A stretch of DNA of 64,000 nt from an uncultured Paracoccaceae bacterium (GCA_947497185.1 CANMFL010000001.1:310001-374000), one strand, 5' to 3'; shown: positions 51,824 to 62,150, numbered from the stretch's first letter. The notes: generated by a model not told the origin, from the letters alone. Program-made: numbers and translations.

Positions 51824-52780
51824 ATGCATGTATTTCAGAATCCGGCTGGTGACGGCACCATCTACTTTGACAACCTTCTCGCGCCAGAGAATGTACCTGT
51901 CGCCTATGACCCGAACATCGGCGCATTTGTGACGGATGCGTTGTTCTGCGCAAACCGTGATATCATCGGCTGCAACTGGGTTGCGGACGGGGCTGCGGAC
52001 CTGTGCGTGTCCTGTGCAATGACTGCGATGTCGCCGGATGCCACAATGCCCGATGCGATTGAAAACTGGGGCAAAACCGAAGAATCCAAACGCTGGGTAC
52101 TGGATAACCTGCGCCAATGGGGCTGGTTCACGGAGACAGATACCGGTGCCAGTCCGGTTTTCCATATGCTCGCCGAAGGGGTGAAACCCGTTATAATGGG
52201 CCATCATACCGGCGTCGTGACTATCAATATTGATGAATCCGATCCGGTTGTGCGGGCTGAACGCCGCGAGGACTTGGGCGAGAACTACCGCACGATGATC
52301 GGCCATATGCGCCACGAGATTGCACATATGTTGTGGTGGCGGCTGAGCATTTCCGAGGAATTCTTGACCGAGTTTCGTGCGTTGTTTGGCGACGAACAGG
52401 TGGACTATGGCGAGGCGTTGGACAAACACTACGCCGACGGGCCGCCTGCTGATTGGCAAGACAGCTTTTTGACGCCCTACGCATCCGCCCATCCGCACGA
52501 AGATTGGGCGGAAACCACGGCTCATTTGCTACATTTGATCGACATCACCGACAGCTTTCTGGCGACGAACCTCTCCGCGCCCCATGCGCCCAAACGCGGC
52601 TGGAACCCTTATGCGGAACCAAATGCGGACAAATTGACGACAATCGCGGCGGAGCTGACGATCAAGATCAACCATGTGAACAGATCAATGGGCCTCGCGG
52701 ACCTCTACCCGTTTGTGCTGACAGACAAGTCGCGCCAGAAACTCGCACTTGTGCATCGCTGGTTGTTCAAAGGGCCGTAA
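51824..52780 (+). CDS. Putative zinc-binding metallopeptidase
   Basis: A 318-residue protein. The metalloprotease site is MRHEIAHMLWW (HExxH) with the third ligand Glu/His region HEDWAETTAH about 85 residues later. CANRDIIGCNW and LCVSC at ~42-65 form a zinc-binding cluster. The family normally starts with a CPxCG zinc knuckle, but here the N-terminus is MHVFQNPAGDGTIYFDN and both Cys are gone. Substrate unknown; cytosolic, as no signal peptide is seen. Confidence 0.82.
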   Translation: MHVFQNPAGDGTIYFDNLLAPENVPVAYDPNIGAFVTDALFCANRDIIGCNWVADGAADLCVSCAMTAMSPDATMPDAIENWGKTEESKRWVLDNLRQWGWFTETDTGASPVFHMLAEGVKPVIMGHHTGVVTINIDESDPVVRAERREDLGENYRTMIGHMRHEIAHMLWWRLSISEEFLTEFRALFGDEQVDYGEALDKHYADGPPADWQDSFLTPYASAHPHEDWAETTAHLLHLIDITDSFLATNLSAPHAPKRGWNPYAEPNADKLTTIAAELTIKINHVNRSMGLADLYPFVLTDKSRQKLALVHRWLFKGP

Positions 52781-52833
52781 TCCCCCCACAACAGCCGCTT
52801 GACAATGGGCCCCGCGCAAGGCCCATTGCGCGG

Positions 52834-54012
52834 ATGCAAGTATCAAACAGACTCAACACAATTAACGGCACTGGCGACGACGGCTGGGGGCTTTTCAATC
52901 GCTCCCGCCAGATGATCGCGGACGGTGTGAAAATCACAGAGCTGACCATCGGCGAACACGATATTCGCACCGATCCCAGTATCTTGGACGCCATGCACGC
53001 ATCAGCAAAGGGTGGTCATACCGGCTACGCGTCGATCCCTGGCACCAATGCGCTGCGCGATGCAGTGGCGGCGCGTATCCAAAGCCGGACAGGTGTGCCC
53101 ACGACCCGCGCCAATATCATGATCACACCCGGTGGTCAGTCCGCGCTTTATGCGACGCATCTTGCGGCCTTGGATCACGGCGATACCGCGCTTTTCATTG
53201 ACCCGCATTACGCAACCTACCCCGGCACCGTGCGCGGCGTGGGCGGCGTGCCTGTGGCAATTGCCGCCACGCCCGAGAATGATTTCCAACCGCAAATCGC
53301 GGAACTGGCAGCGGCAGCCTCCGATCCCCGCGCCAAATCCCTGCTGATCAACACCCCCAACAATCCAACAGGCGTGGTCTATAGCCGCGACACCTTGAAC
53401 GGCATTGCAAAGGTCTGCCAAGATCACGACCTCAGGCTGATCTCTGACGAAGTGTACGACACCCAAGTTTGGGAAGGCGAGCACCTGTCGCCCCGTGCCC
53501 TGCCCGATATGGCCGCACGGACGATGGTCGTCGGTTCGATGTCGAAAAGCCACGCAATGACAGGCAGCCGCGTCGGCTGGATCTGTGCGCCCGAAGACAT
53601 GACCGCGCATATGATCAACCTCGCGACCAACACCAACTACGGCGTGCCGGGGTTCATCCAAGACGCGGCGCTGTTCGCACTGAACGCAGGCGACGCGTTG
53701 GAAGCCAAAGTCGCCGCCCCCTTCCGCCGCCGCCGCGATCTGACGTTAACAGCGCTCGCAGGTCAAAACGCAGTGCGCGTCGTGCCTGCACAGGGCGCGA
53801 TGTACGTGATGTTGGACATTCGGGCGACGGGCCTGAGCAGTTGGGACTTCGCCAACGCGCTACTCGACGAAGAACACATCGCGGTGATGCCCGGCGAAAG
53901 CTTTGGCGCGGCCGCGTCGGGTCATATTAGGGTGGCGATGACAATTGACGATGCGGCTTACGTCGACGCGATTAACCGACTGGTGAATTTCGCAAAATCC
54001 CGCATTGGTTAG
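52834..54012 (+). CDS. Class I/II PLP-dependent aminotransferase
   Basis: A 392-residue fold-type I enzyme. NTPNNPTGVVYSRD, ISDEVYDTQVWEG and GSMSKSHAMTGSRVGW (PLP Lys in SKSH) are the core motifs, and GHIRVAMTIDD gives the C-terminal Arg. It is likely an aspartate- or aromatic-type aminotransferase; the amino donor cannot be decided. ATG at 52834 lies 54 nt after the metallopeptidase gene; its ribosome binding site is weak. The frame opens far upstream at 52453, which is inside the neighbouring gene. Confidence 0.9.
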   Translation: MQVSNRLNTINGTGDDGWGLFNRSRQMIADGVKITELTIGEHDIRTDPSILDAMHASAKGGHTGYASIPGTNALRDAVAARIQSRTGVPTTRANIMITPGGQSALYATHLAALDHGDTALFIDPHYATYPGTVRGVGGVPVAIAATPENDFQPQIAELAAAASDPRAKSLLINTPNNPTGVVYSRDTLNGIAKVCQDHDLRLISDEVYDTQVWEGEHLSPRALPDMAARTMVVGSMSKSHAMTGSRVGWICAPEDMTAHMINLATNTNYGVPGFIQDAALFALNAGDALEAKVAAPFRRRRDLTLTALAGQNAVRVVPAQGAMYVMLDIRATGLSSWDFANALLDEEHIAVMPGESFGAAASGHIRVAMTIDDAAYVDAINRLVNFAKSRIG

Positions 54013-54279
54013 GGTGAGAGACCTTGCGCCGCTTTGACTGGTTGGCGCGAACTAGACACAGAGCCGGACCTTGGGTGCCGTTTTTGGCAAGGTCGGCAGT
54101 GCGGACCTTGTTACCGTTCGATGAAGACGCCTCAATGTCCGGTTTGGCAAACTGTTCAACAAACGGTGGTTTTTGGTGCGATTAGACTCTTACCGCGAAT
54201 GTCCGATTGTCCGATCCATCGTGAGCTTTCATATATGGTGGTATAGAAAGACCAACAATGTTCAACGAAGAGGGTCGAT
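54013..54279. other. Intergenic stretch
   Basis: About 267 bases without a convincing gene. Base composition is lower in GC than in the gene to the left and resembles that of the cupin gene to the right. Confidence 0.45.
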
Positions 54280-54795
54280 ATGGAAAGTGACGGCAATGAT
54301 CGTGACAAAGGCGATGACGTTTACCTTGTGCGCGCAGCCGAAATTGAAACTGCGGAGGGACTCTCCAAGGCCCATTTTCTGAATTCAAATGCGAAACGAC
54401 TGAACAAATCGTTGGGTGATTTAACAGGACTCACTGGCTTTGGCTTTCATATCATAGAGGTCGAACCCGGTTGCGAAACCACCGAGTATCATCTTCATCA
54501 CCACGAAGACGAATGCGTTTATGTGCTTGATGGCGATGCAACCGCACTTATCGGCGACGAAGAACACCCTATCAGTTCGGGCGACTTCATAGGATACCGA
54601 AAGGGCGGAATGGCCCATACAATTCGTAATACCGGAGATCGCAATTTGCGGTGCATCGTGGTTGGTGAACGTCTGTCGCATGATGTGGGCGATTACCCAC
54701 ACAAGAAGATGCGCATATATAGGAATGCTGGGTTACCTTGGAGTGTAGTCGATCATGATGCCATCAAGGAGCCTCGAAACGTGGGGAAAAAATAG
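54280..54795 (+). CDS. Cupin domain protein
   Basis: A 171-residue protein with one cupin domain. Motif 1 is PGCETTEYHLHHHEDECVYVLDG (metal ligands in HLHHHEDE), motif 2 is GDFIGYRKGGMAHTIRN. It resembles stand-alone cupins that bind small metabolites, and its substrate is unknown. Codon use is more AT-rich than that of flanking genes and there are non-coding gaps on both sides, so it may have been acquired. Confidence 0.85.
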   Translation: MESDGNDRDKGDDVYLVRAAEIETAEGLSKAHFLNSNAKRLNKSLGDLTGLTGFGFHIIEVEPGCETTEYHLHHHEDECVYVLDGDATALIGDEEHPISSGDFIGYRKGGMAHTIRNTGDRNLRCIVVGERLSHDVGDYPHKKMRIYRNAGLPWSVVDHDAIKEPRNVGKK

Positions 54796-55147
54796 AGCGG
54801 AATTACACCGCTAAGCGGACCTTTGATATCCTCCCCAGAACCCTCCTTTTTGGCACGGCCCTAAAACACTCCAATTTGTGCTGTCAAAACCCCGTTCAAA
54901 CCTAATCAGTGTTGAAGGTTTGTGGCTCTCTCGTGATAGCGGACATCCGTGAACCGCGCAGCATCGGTCACTCTGGGCTCAAACCGAACATTAGCCGCAG
55001 ACCACTCCAATGTCTGCGACAGATCAACAACCTGTCCGCCCCATGTTAACTCTGCAACTTGGCGACACCACGCCCCCCCACATCCAAATCAAAAGCAACG
55101 CCCGAATATAGACGCCACGTCGTTTGGGAATCGTTTAGGGTTGTCTC
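54796..55147. other. Intergenic stretch before ada
   Basis: About 350 bases, no gene seen. The part near 55,090-55,140 probably holds the ada promoter and its Ada-binding box, but no box can be defined with confidence. Confidence 0.4.
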
Positions 55148-56197
55148 ATGCTTTTTGATCTTCCCTCTGATGACGTCCTTTATGCCGCCTTGATTGCCCG
55201 TGATGCGGGCTATGACGGGCGGGCTTGGGTGGGTGTGACCACGACCGGTATTTTCTGTCGTCCGTCCTGCCCTGCCCGCAAACCGAAGCCCGAGAACTGC
55301 AAGTGGTTTGATGCTGCGGGTGATTGCATCGCGGCGGGGTTCCGGCCTTGTAAGCGGTGTAAGCCGTTGCATGATATGGCTGATTCCAGCGTTGCGAACC
55401 TGTTGACGGCGCTCGAAGCGGACCCTGAACACCGTTGGTCTGAAGGCGACGTGATCGCGCGTGGCTATGATCCGTCCACCGTGCGCCGAGCGTTCAAACG
55501 CGCCTTTGGCATGACGTTTCTGGACCTCGCACGGCAACGGCGATTGGCTTTGGGATTTACCGAATTATCCGCTGGGCGCGTGGTTGATGCACAGGTCGCG
55601 GCAGGCTTCGAGAGCGCATCAGCCTTTCGCCGCGCCTTTACCCGTTGGCTGGGTATCCGCCCCGGTGATCTGCCTGTGACCTCGCTGCTGCGGGCCACAT
55701 GGATCACCACACCGCTGGGCGATATGGTGGCGGTGGCGGATCAGCATAGCTTGCATCTGCTAGAATTCACCGACCGCAAAGCTCTGCCAACCGAGTTGAA
55801 AAAGCTGCATGCGCGGCACCTAGTCAGTATCGGCTCTTTTGATATTTTCGATCACCTGAAGTCGGAAATCGATGATTTCTTTGCAGGGCATTCAGCCGCC
55901 TTCACAATCCCGCTGACCTATCACGGCACGCCTTTTACCCAAACCGTCTGGGACGCGCTGCGCAAAATCCCCGCTGGCCGCACGCAAAGCTACACAAACA
56001 TCGCACAAACCATCGACCGCCCAACCGCCACACGCGCCGTTGCCCGTGCCAATGGAGCGAACCAAATCGCGATCCTGATCCCGTGCCACCGCGTCATCGG
56101 CGCTGACGGATCATTGACTGGATATGGCGGCGGGTTGTGGCGCAAAGATCGGCTGATTGCCATTGAAAAATCATATGCAGACAAGGACAGACCATGA
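55148..56197 (+). CDS. ada: Bifunctional Ada: methylphosphotriester and O6-alkylguanine repair protein/activator
   Basis: A 349-residue three-part protein. The N-terminal zinc domain has Cys37 (GIFCRPSC), Cys41, Cys68 and Cys71 (CKRC) and accepts methyl groups from phosphotriesters. An AraC-type region follows (STVRRAFKRAFGMTF, residues ~105-165). The C-terminal methyltransferase has the acceptor Cys313 in IPCHRVIG. All sites are intact. It should activate its own gene after alkylation damage. AlkA-like glycosylase is encoded elsewhere in the window. Confidence 0.95.
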   Translation: MLFDLPSDDVLYAALIARDAGYDGRAWVGVTTTGIFCRPSCPARKPKPENCKWFDAAGDCIAAGFRPCKRCKPLHDMADSSVANLLTALEADPEHRWSEGDVIARGYDPSTVRRAFKRAFGMTFLDLARQRRLALGFTELSAGRVVDAQVAAGFESASAFRRAFTRWLGIRPGDLPVTSLLRATWITTPLGDMVAVADQHSLHLLEFTDRKALPTELKKLHARHLVSIGSFDIFDHLKSEIDDFFAGHSAAFTIPLTYHGTPFTQTVWDALRKIPAGRTQSYTNIAQTIDRPTATRAVARANGANQIAILIPCHRVIGADGSLTGYGGGLWRKDRLIAIEKSYADKDRP

Positions 56198-57009
56198 CCG
56201 ATATCGGAGCCACATTCCGCGCCCTTCACGTCCCCGGCAAACCGTTCATCCTCGCCAATGCGTGGGACATCGGGTCGGCGAAAATGCTCGCGGGGTTGGG
56301 CGCACAAGCGCTTGCGACGTCGTCCGCCGCCCATGCCTTCACGCTTGGCAAACCGGACGGCGGCACGTTGACGCGCGACACCGCCTTGGCCCATGCGCAG
56401 GATATTGTTGCGACGACGCCGCTGCCCGTCCAAGGTGATTTCGAGAACGGCTTTGGCGATGATCCCGACACCTGCGCGGAAACCGTCAGGCTTGCCGCTG
56501 AAATCGGACTGGCGGGGATTTGCATCGAAGATATCATTCCGTCGACGATCGCCGCCTATGATTTCGACCTTGCCGTGGACCGGATCAAAGCCGCCGCAAG
56601 TGCCGCCCGCGCCCTGCCCCACGATTTCGTACTGACAGCGCGTGCTGACGGGATCATGACGGGCGCTTATGACATCACCGAGGCGATCCGCCGTCTACAA
56701 GCTTTTGAGGCCGCTGGCGCTGATTGCCTTTATGCGCCAATGCCAAAAACCGCCGTTGATCTTGCAAAAATTACCGCTGCTGTTTCGGCCCCCGTCAACG
56801 CATTGATCGCGGGCGATTATACACAGATGGACATAGCAGCATTCGCCAAACTGAACGTCGCGCGGCTGTCACTCGGGTCGAGCCTTGCGCGGATCACGCA
56901 TCGCGCAATTTATGATGCGGCGCAGGAGATGTTCGGCAATGGTGGGTTCACGTCACTCGGCCATGGCATCGACGGCGCTAAAATCGACGCTCTGATGTCC
57001 GACACATAA
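56194..57009 (+). CDS. Isocitrate lyase/PEP mutase family protein
   Basis: A 271-residue alpha/beta-barrel protein with FILANAWDIGSAKMLAGLG, LPVQGDFENGFGDDP (metal-binding Asp/Glu) and GICIEDI. It belongs to the carboxyvinyl-carboxyphosphonate phosphorylmutase-like group. The lyase KKCGH loop is absent, so it is unlikely to be an isocitrate or methylisocitrate lyase. It overlaps ada by 4 nt, a coupling often seen in alphaproteobacteria though the link to alkylation repair is unclear. Confidence 0.88.
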   Translation: MTDIGATFRALHVPGKPFILANAWDIGSAKMLAGLGAQALATSSAAHAFTLGKPDGGTLTRDTALAHAQDIVATTPLPVQGDFENGFGDDPDTCAETVRLAAEIGLAGICIEDIIPSTIAAYDFDLAVDRIKAAASAARALPHDFVLTARADGIMTGAYDITEAIRRLQAFEAAGADCLYAPMPKTAVDLAKITAAVSAPVNALIAGDYTQMDIAAFAKLNVARLSLGSSLARITHRAIYDAAQEMFGNGGFTSLGHGIDGAKIDALMSDT

Positions 57010-57025
57010 GCCCCCGAAAAACGCA

Positions 57026-57054
57026 ACGGCGCCACTGAAAAACAGTGACGCCGT
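57026..57054. terminator. Bidirectional hairpin terminator
   Basis: Stem ACGGCGCCACTG (57026-57037) pairs with CAGTGACGCCGT (57043-57054) with one mismatch and an AAAAA loop. It lies between convergent genes ending at 57009 and 57081. On the minus strand a short T-rich run follows. Confidence 0.7.
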
Positions 57055-57080
57055 CAATCTTCCTAAGAAGATATGTGGTC

Positions 57081-57686
57081 TTAGAAGTTGTAAGACACGC
57101 GCAGTGCAGCTGTATCAGCTGAGATATCGCCTTCACCGCCGTTGAATTCTTCGAATTCGTGACGCAAGTACTCAGCACCAACTGTAAAGCTGTCGGATAC
57201 TGCGTAATCAACACCAACGCCGTAGAAGTAACCTTCGTCTTCGTCACCATCGACAGTCGCTTGTGCAACACCAGCAGCTACGTATGGCAGGAAGTTGCCA
57301 GCGTCGTAACCTGCACGTACTTTAGCGCGCAGAACTTGGTCAAGCTCAAGGCCAGTTTCGTCATTTGTGAAATCGTCTGTGCCGATTGCTTCGAATTCAG
57401 CACCCAGAACCACGTTGCCGAGGTCGTAGTTATAACCGACGTGACCGCCGAATGTTGTGCCTTCGAAATCGCCGTCAACGCCGTCTGCGTCAACATCGCC
57501 GTAACCAAGGGACAAACCAGCGTATGCGCCAGTCCAGTCTTTGCCGGACGCGACGACCACAGGTGCAACTGCAACAGGTGCCGGCGCAGGTGCGACAACG
57601 GCTTCAGCGAGACCACCAGCGGTTGCGAATGTGCCAGCTACAACCAGTGGGGCTGCGATCAGGGCGGATGTAAGTGTACGTTTCAT
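57081..57686 (-). CDS. Outer membrane beta-barrel protein
   Basis: A 201-residue protein with a signal peptide (MKRTLTSALIAAPLVVAGTF up to about residue 25), then a Pro/Val/Ala-rich linker, then an 8-strand barrel pattern of alternating residues (WTGAYAGLSLGYGDV, VGYNYDLGNVVLGAEF) ending with the aromatic terminal RVSYNF that the BAM complex recognises. It belongs to the OmpA-like/Omp25 porin-like group common in alphaproteobacteria. The ATG at 57686 is chosen as it begins the signal peptide. A hairpin terminator follows. Confidence 0.9.
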   Translation of the reverse strand: MKRTLTSALIAAPLVVAGTFATAGGLAEAVVAPAPAPVAVAPVVVASGKDWTGAYAGLSLGYGDVDADGVDGDFEGTTFGGHVGYNYDLGNVVLGAEFEAIGTDDFTNDETGLELDQVLRAKVRAGYDAGNFLPYVAAGVAQATVDGDEDEGYFYGVGVDYAVSDSFTVGAEYLRHEFEEFNGGEGDISADTAALRVSYNF

Positions 57687-57957
57687 ATCAATTTCCAATT
57701 CTGTGGTAGTTCCGTTGTGGTGCTACAACCCGTAACTTTGTCATTCGTTCCCAAAATGATAGAGGGCCTCACGCGCCTGTGATCGGCACCTCTCGCGTCC
57801 GTGATTAAAATGGCTGAAATACGCCACTGGCTGTGCGGAGAACCGCATATCAATGTGCGAAAATCTACTTTTCCATGGTTCAAACACGACATCAGGTCGC
57901 ATTTAGGACAGATCGATTTCGGCTTTGCGCAAGACTGGTGCAATCGGAGACGACGCC

Positions 57958-58050
57958 ATGACGCATCACGCTTCCAAACTCGCGAGAATCACCCGCACCA
58001 TCGGTGCGCGCAGAGGCAGGGCTGCCCGTGGCAGGCCACAGTGGGGCTGA
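57958..58050 (+). CDS. Arg-rich 30-codon small ORF upstream of MttB-like gene
   Basis: ATG at 57958 with GGAG about 8 nt upstream. It encodes a 30-residue basic peptide with nine Arg residues, ending in QWG. It stops 38 nt before the MttB-like gene. It may be a leader or a functional small protein, but chance cannot be excluded. Confidence 0.35.
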   Translation: MTHHASKLARITRTIGARRGRAARGRPQWG

Positions 58051-58088
58051 ATCACCCCCTTTTCCTGAATTCTGCGAAAGATCACACC

Positions 58089-59654
58089 ATGAATGATGAA
58101 TCCACTTCACCCGCCTGCGGACGCCCTGCCCGCTCTGGTGGCCGCGCAGCTCGTCACGCAATGCGCGCCGCCCCGTTGACTGAAGCCAAGCGCCCGATCC
58201 GCGCAGGCATGTCCGGCGGCACCTACCAACCCTTGAGCCAACACGACATGGAAAGGATTTACGAGACCGCGCTGATAGCTCTTGAGCAGATCGGCCTTGC
58301 TGATGCGCCGCCAAGCGGTGTCGCCGTAATGACCCGCGCGGGTGCGATATTAGGTGACGACAATCGGCTGCGGTTTCCGCGTGGCTTGGTCGCGCAGATG
58401 TTGGGTCTGGCAAACAAGGCAATCACGCTACATGCCCGCGATCCCCACCACGACCTACATCTGAGCGGGACAAAGGTGCATTACGGCACAGCGGGCGCGG
58501 CCGTGCATATGGTTGATGTGCTGGGACGTCATTACCGCGAAAGCACGTTGCAGGATCTGCATGATGCGGCACGGATCGTGCAACAACTCGACAATATACA
58601 TTTTCTCCAGCGCCCCATGGTGGCCCGCGATGTGACCGATAACCGCGAAATGGACCTGAATACGATCTATGCATGTTGTGCGGGCACGGCCAAACACGTG
58701 GGCGTTTCGTTCACCGAACCGGATTTCACCGCTGATGCGCTTGAGATGTTGCACCTGATGGCAGGTGGTGAAGACCGATGGCGGGCGCGGCCTTTTGTGT
58801 CGAACTCGAACTGTTTTGTTGTGCCGCCAATGAAATTCGCCACGGAATCCTGTCTGGTAATGGAAAACTGCATCGCGGGCGGCATGCCAGTGTTGTTGCT
58901 GTCAGCGGGTCAAGCGGGTGCGACGGCCCCCGCTCCAATCGCGGGGGCCATTGTGCAAGCGGTCGCGGAATGTCTGGCGGGGGTTGTCTACGTCAACGCG
59001 ATCAAACCGGGCCACACCGCGATCTTTGGCACATGGCCGTTTGTGTCCGACTTGCGCACGGGAGCAATGTCAGGCGGCTCGGGCGAACAAGCCCTCCTGA
59101 CCGCTGGATGCGCCCAGATGCATCATTTCCTCGGCATACCGGGCGGTGCTGCGGCGGGCATTGCGGATGCGAAACTGCCGGACATGCAGGCCGGATGGGA
59201 ACAGATGTGCTCCAACGTCATGGCAGGCCTGTCAGGGCTGAACATGGTTTACGAGTCCGCTGGTATGCATGCGTCACTATTAGGTTTTTGTTTTGAGTCG
59301 CTGATCCTCGGCGACGATCTGTTGGGCCAAGCAATGCGCTGCGTGCGCGGCATCGAGATCACGGACGAGACGCTGGGTTTTGAGACGATGCGCGACGTCT
59401 GCATTGGCGGGCCGGGGCATTATCTAGGGACCGACCAGACACTGGGGCTGATGGAAACCGAATACGTCTACCCTGTTGTGGCCGACCGGACCTCGCCGAA
59501 AGAATGGGTCGAGCGTGACAAACCCGACCTGATCCAAAGTGCGATTGCCCGCAAGGAATCCATCCTTGGCATACCCACTGCCGTGCCATTCCCGCCCGAG
59601 ACAGATGCCGCGATCCGCGCACGGTTCAACATCCATCTGGGGCCAATGGCGTAG
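58089..59654 (+). CDS. Trimethylamine methyltransferase (MttB) superfamily protein, non-pyrrolysine type
   Basis: A 521-residue protein of the MttB family. PLSQHDMERIYETALIALEQIG is the usual beginning of the domain; YGTAGAAVHMVD, GGMPVLLLSAGQAGATAP and GGPGHYLG are further family strings. No in-frame amber codon lies where pyrrolysine would occur, so it is the non-Pyl type, which demethylates quaternary amines such as glycine betaine onto a corrinoid protein. The window also encodes cobalamin genes, but no corrinoid protein lies nearby. The ATG at 58089 is preferred; the frame reaches back to 57801. Confidence 0.88.
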   Translation: MNDESTSPACGRPARSGGRAARHAMRAAPLTEAKRPIRAGMSGGTYQPLSQHDMERIYETALIALEQIGLADAPPSGVAVMTRAGAILGDDNRLRFPRGLVAQMLGLANKAITLHARDPHHDLHLSGTKVHYGTAGAAVHMVDVLGRHYRESTLQDLHDAARIVQQLDNIHFLQRPMVARDVTDNREMDLNTIYACCAGTAKHVGVSFTEPDFTADALEMLHLMAGGEDRWRARPFVSNSNCFVVPPMKFATESCLVMENCIAGGMPVLLLSAGQAGATAPAPIAGAIVQAVAECLAGVVYVNAIKPGHTAIFGTWPFVSDLRTGAMSGGSGEQALLTAGCAQMHHFLGIPGGAAAGIADAKLPDMQAGWEQMCSNVMAGLSGLNMVYESAGMHASLLGFCFESLILGDDLLGQAMRCVRGIEITDETLGFETMRDVCIGGPGHYLGTDQTLGLMETEYVYPVVADRTSPKEWVERDKPDLIQSAIARKESILGIPTAVPFPPETDAAIRARFNIHLGPMA

Positions 59655-59656
59655 GT

Positions 59657-60760
59657 TTACGTCGACGACACGGGCCGCGACAAGGTGCCGCCAGACACCG
59701 CAGCTTTGACGCCCGTGGTGGTACGGCAAGACGTGGGTAGCCCGCGTGCGACACGGACGGCGAGATAGGCAAAGGCTTGGGCCTCTAACATGTCGCCGTC
59801 CAATCCGACGTCCTCGACGGGGATCACGGGGCACTCCAGCCCTGCGGATAACATCGCCATTAATGTCGGATTGTGACGCCCGCCGCCCGTGGCCAAAACT
59901 TTGCTCGGCGTGCTGGGGCAATGCGTCATGCTTTGTGCGACGCTCATCGCACAGACGGCAGTCAAGGTCGCAGCGGCGTCCGCATCGGATAAATCCGCGA
60001 CCTCTGCTGCCAAGCCGATGAACGCATCACGGTCCAACGACTTTGGCGGAATTTTGTGGAAATAGCTGTGGTTCAAGAACCGCTCAACCACATCATTCGC
60101 GACATCCCCCTGCGCCGCCAAGGCCCCGCCTTCATCACATGACAGACCCAGCCGTAGCTGCATCAGATCATTCAAAGGCGCATTTGCGGGTCCGGTATCA
60201 AACGCCAGCAACGCCCCATCGTCATTGGGTTTCTCTGCGCTAGGGTCAATCCACGTCAAATTAGCGACACCACCAAGGTTCAAAAACGCAATCGGCGCAT
60301 CTGCCTTGATATATTTCGCCAAGGCAAAGTGGAAAAAAGGGGCCAGCGGCGCACCTTCACCACCCAAGCGCACGTCAGCACTGCGAAAATCCCACACAAC
60401 AGGTTTGCCCAAAACTTCGGCCAGCACGGCACCGTCGCCGCATTGATGCGTCCCGCGGCCATGCGGATCATGCGATAGCGTCTGGCCGTGGAACCCCACG
60501 ACCTCTGCATCCTTAAAATCATGCAATATCTGCGCATGTGTGGTCTCGATCAACTCGGGCAGTTCGCCCAAATCGTCTTCTTGCCATTTGCCCAAACCGC
60601 CGCGCAACACGGCGCGCTCCTGATCAGAGTAAGCCCGATAAGCCGTTGGTCCGAATTCAAAAACCGACACACCGTCGGTCACAATTTCAGCGGCATCGAC
60701 ACCGTCCAACGATGTCCCTGACATCGCGCCCACGGCCCGAATCCGTCCTGTCTTCAACAT
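59657..60760 (-). CDS. anmK: Anhydro-N-acetylmuramic acid kinase
   Basis: A 367-residue kinase. [15 protein letters not shown] is the ATP-binding start, [23 protein letters not shown] and [10 protein letters not shown] are the other AnmK signatures. It phosphorylates and opens anhydroMurNAc during peptidoglycan recycling. Convergent with the MttB-like gene by 2 nt and divergent from tyrS. Confidence 0.94.
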   Translation of the reverse strand: MLKTGRIRAVGAMSGTSLDGVDAAEIVTDGVSVFEFGPTAYRAYSDQERAVLRGGLGKWQEDDLGELPELIETTHAQILHDFKDAEVVGFHGQTLSHDPHGRGTHQCGDGAVLAEVLGKPVVWDFRSADVRLGGEGAPLAPFFHFALAKYIKADAPIAFLNLGGVANLTWIDPSAEKPNDDGALLAFDTGPANAPLNDLMQLRLGLSCDEGGALAAQGDVANDVVERFLNHSYFHKIPPKSLDRDAFIGLAAEVADLSDADAAATLTAVCAMSVAQSMTHCPSTPSKVLATGGGRHNPTLMAMLSAGLECPVIPVEDVGLDGDMLEAQAFAYLAVRVARGLPTSCRTTTGVKAAVSGGTLSRPVSST

Positions 60761-60822
60761 GTGCTTTCCCTAACCAGCCACGCGCCTTATAGGATGCACT
60801 GCACACTAGCTGGGAACAAGAT

Positions 60823-62073
60823 ATGACATACCACCCCAAGTCCGAATTTATCGCAATCATGATGGAACGCGGCTTTTTGGCCGATTGTACAGACTATCAG
60901 GGTCTTGATGATGCTTTTTCGCGTGGGGTTGTGCCTGCTTATATCGGCTATGACGCGACGGCAAAATCGCTGCACGTCGGGCATTTGATGAATATCATGA
61001 TGCTACGTTGGTTGCAGAAATGCGGCCACAAGCCGATCACCCTGATGGGCGGCGGCACGACAAAAGTTGGCGATCCATCGTTCCGGTCCGACGAGCGGCC
61101 ATTGCTGGACGACGCGGCGATCCAGTCCAACATCGACGGTCTGGAAAAGGTATTCGCAAAATACCTCAGCTACGGCGACGCGGAAAACGACGCGATGATG
61201 CTGAACAACGCAGAATGGCTGGACGGATTGAACTACCTGTCTTTCCTGCGCGACATCGGGCGGCATTTCTCGATCAACCGCATGTTGTCGTTTGAAAGCG
61301 TGAAATCACGGCTCGACCGCGAGCAATCGCTGTCCTTTCTCGAATTCAATTACATGATCTTGCAAGCCTATGACTTCCTAGAGCTGAACCGCCGCTACGG
61401 CTGTTTGCTGCAAATGGGCGGGTCGGATCAATGGGGCAACATCGTCAACGGGATCGACCTGACACGGCGCGTGCTGGACCATGAAATCTACGGGCTGACC
61501 ACGCCGTTGTTGACCACATCTGATGGCCGCAAGATGGGCAAATCCCAAGGCGGTGCGATCTGGTTGAACGACGAAATGCTGTCGTCCTATGAATTCTGGC
61601 AATTCTGGCGCAACACAACGGACGCGGACACGGGCAAATTCCTGAAAATTTTCACGGAACTGCCTGTGGATGAATGTGACCGCCTTGGCGCGTTGGAAGG
61701 GTCCGAGATCAACGCGGCGAAAATCATCCTCGCCAACGAGGTCACAACCCTGTTGCACGGCGCAGATGCAGCCGCAGCAGCAGAGGCCACAGCGCGTGAA
61801 GTGTTTGAAAAAGGCGGCGTCGGTGACGACCTGCCCACGCTGACCCTATCGGCGGCTGACCTCGGCGACGGTATGTCCATCGTGCAAGTCATCGTCAAAG
61901 CGGGCCTTGCCGATTCCGGCAAAGCGGCAAAACGCTTGATCTCTGAAAACGGGGCAAAGCTGAATGACGAGCCACTGACCAACGCGGGCCTGATGATCGA
62001 CGCGGCGGCACTGGCCACGCCGATCAAGCTGAGCGCGGGCAAAAAACGTCATGCTTTGGTGCAGCTGGGTTAG
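60823..62073 (+). CDS. tyrS: Tyrosyl-tRNA synthetase
   Basis: A 416-residue class I synthetase. [16 protein letters not shown] contains the HIGH-type [13 protein letters not shown] is the tyrosine-binding region, and [10 protein letters not shown] the KMSKS loop with Gly in place of Ser. The last ~65 residues form an S4 RNA-binding domain. A hairpin follows at 62117-62149. Housekeeping gene. Confidence 0.95.
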   Translation: MTYHPKSEFIAIMMERGFLADCTDYQGLDDAFSRGVVPAYIGYDATAKSLHVGHLMNIMMLRWLQKCGHKPITLMGGGTTKVGDPSFRSDERPLLDDAAIQSNIDGLEKVFAKYLSYGDAENDAMMLNNAEWLDGLNYLSFLRDIGRHFSINRMLSFESVKSRLDREQSLSFLEFNYMILQAYDFLELNRRYGCLLQMGGSDQWGNIVNGIDLTRRVLDHEIYGLTTPLLTTSDGRKMGKSQGGAIWLNDEMLSSYEFWQFWRNTTDADTGKFLKIFTELPVDECDRLGALEGSEINAAKIILANEVTTLLHGADAAAAAEATAREVFEKGGVGDDLPTLTLSAADLGDGMSIVQVIVKAGLADSGKAAKRLISENGAKLNDEPLTNAGLMIDAAALATPIKLSAGKKRHALVQLG

Positions 62074-62116
62074 GTCAATAGATCAACCACGCACACTATA
62101 ATGACAAACGGAATGG

Positions 62117-62150
62117 AAATGGCCGTCGCAACCAATGCGGCGGCCATTTT
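62117..62150 (+). terminator. Terminator after tyrS
   Basis: Stem AAATGGCCGTCGC (62117-62129) pairs with GCGGCGGCCATTT (62137-62149) with one wobble, loop of 7 nt, followed by TTTT-type bases. It lies 44 nt after the tyrS stop. Confidence 0.7.

Noticed and set aside
58089..59654. Pyrrolysine-containing MttB
   Set aside because: The frame is open throughout without an internal amber codon, so it is the non-pyrrolysine type.
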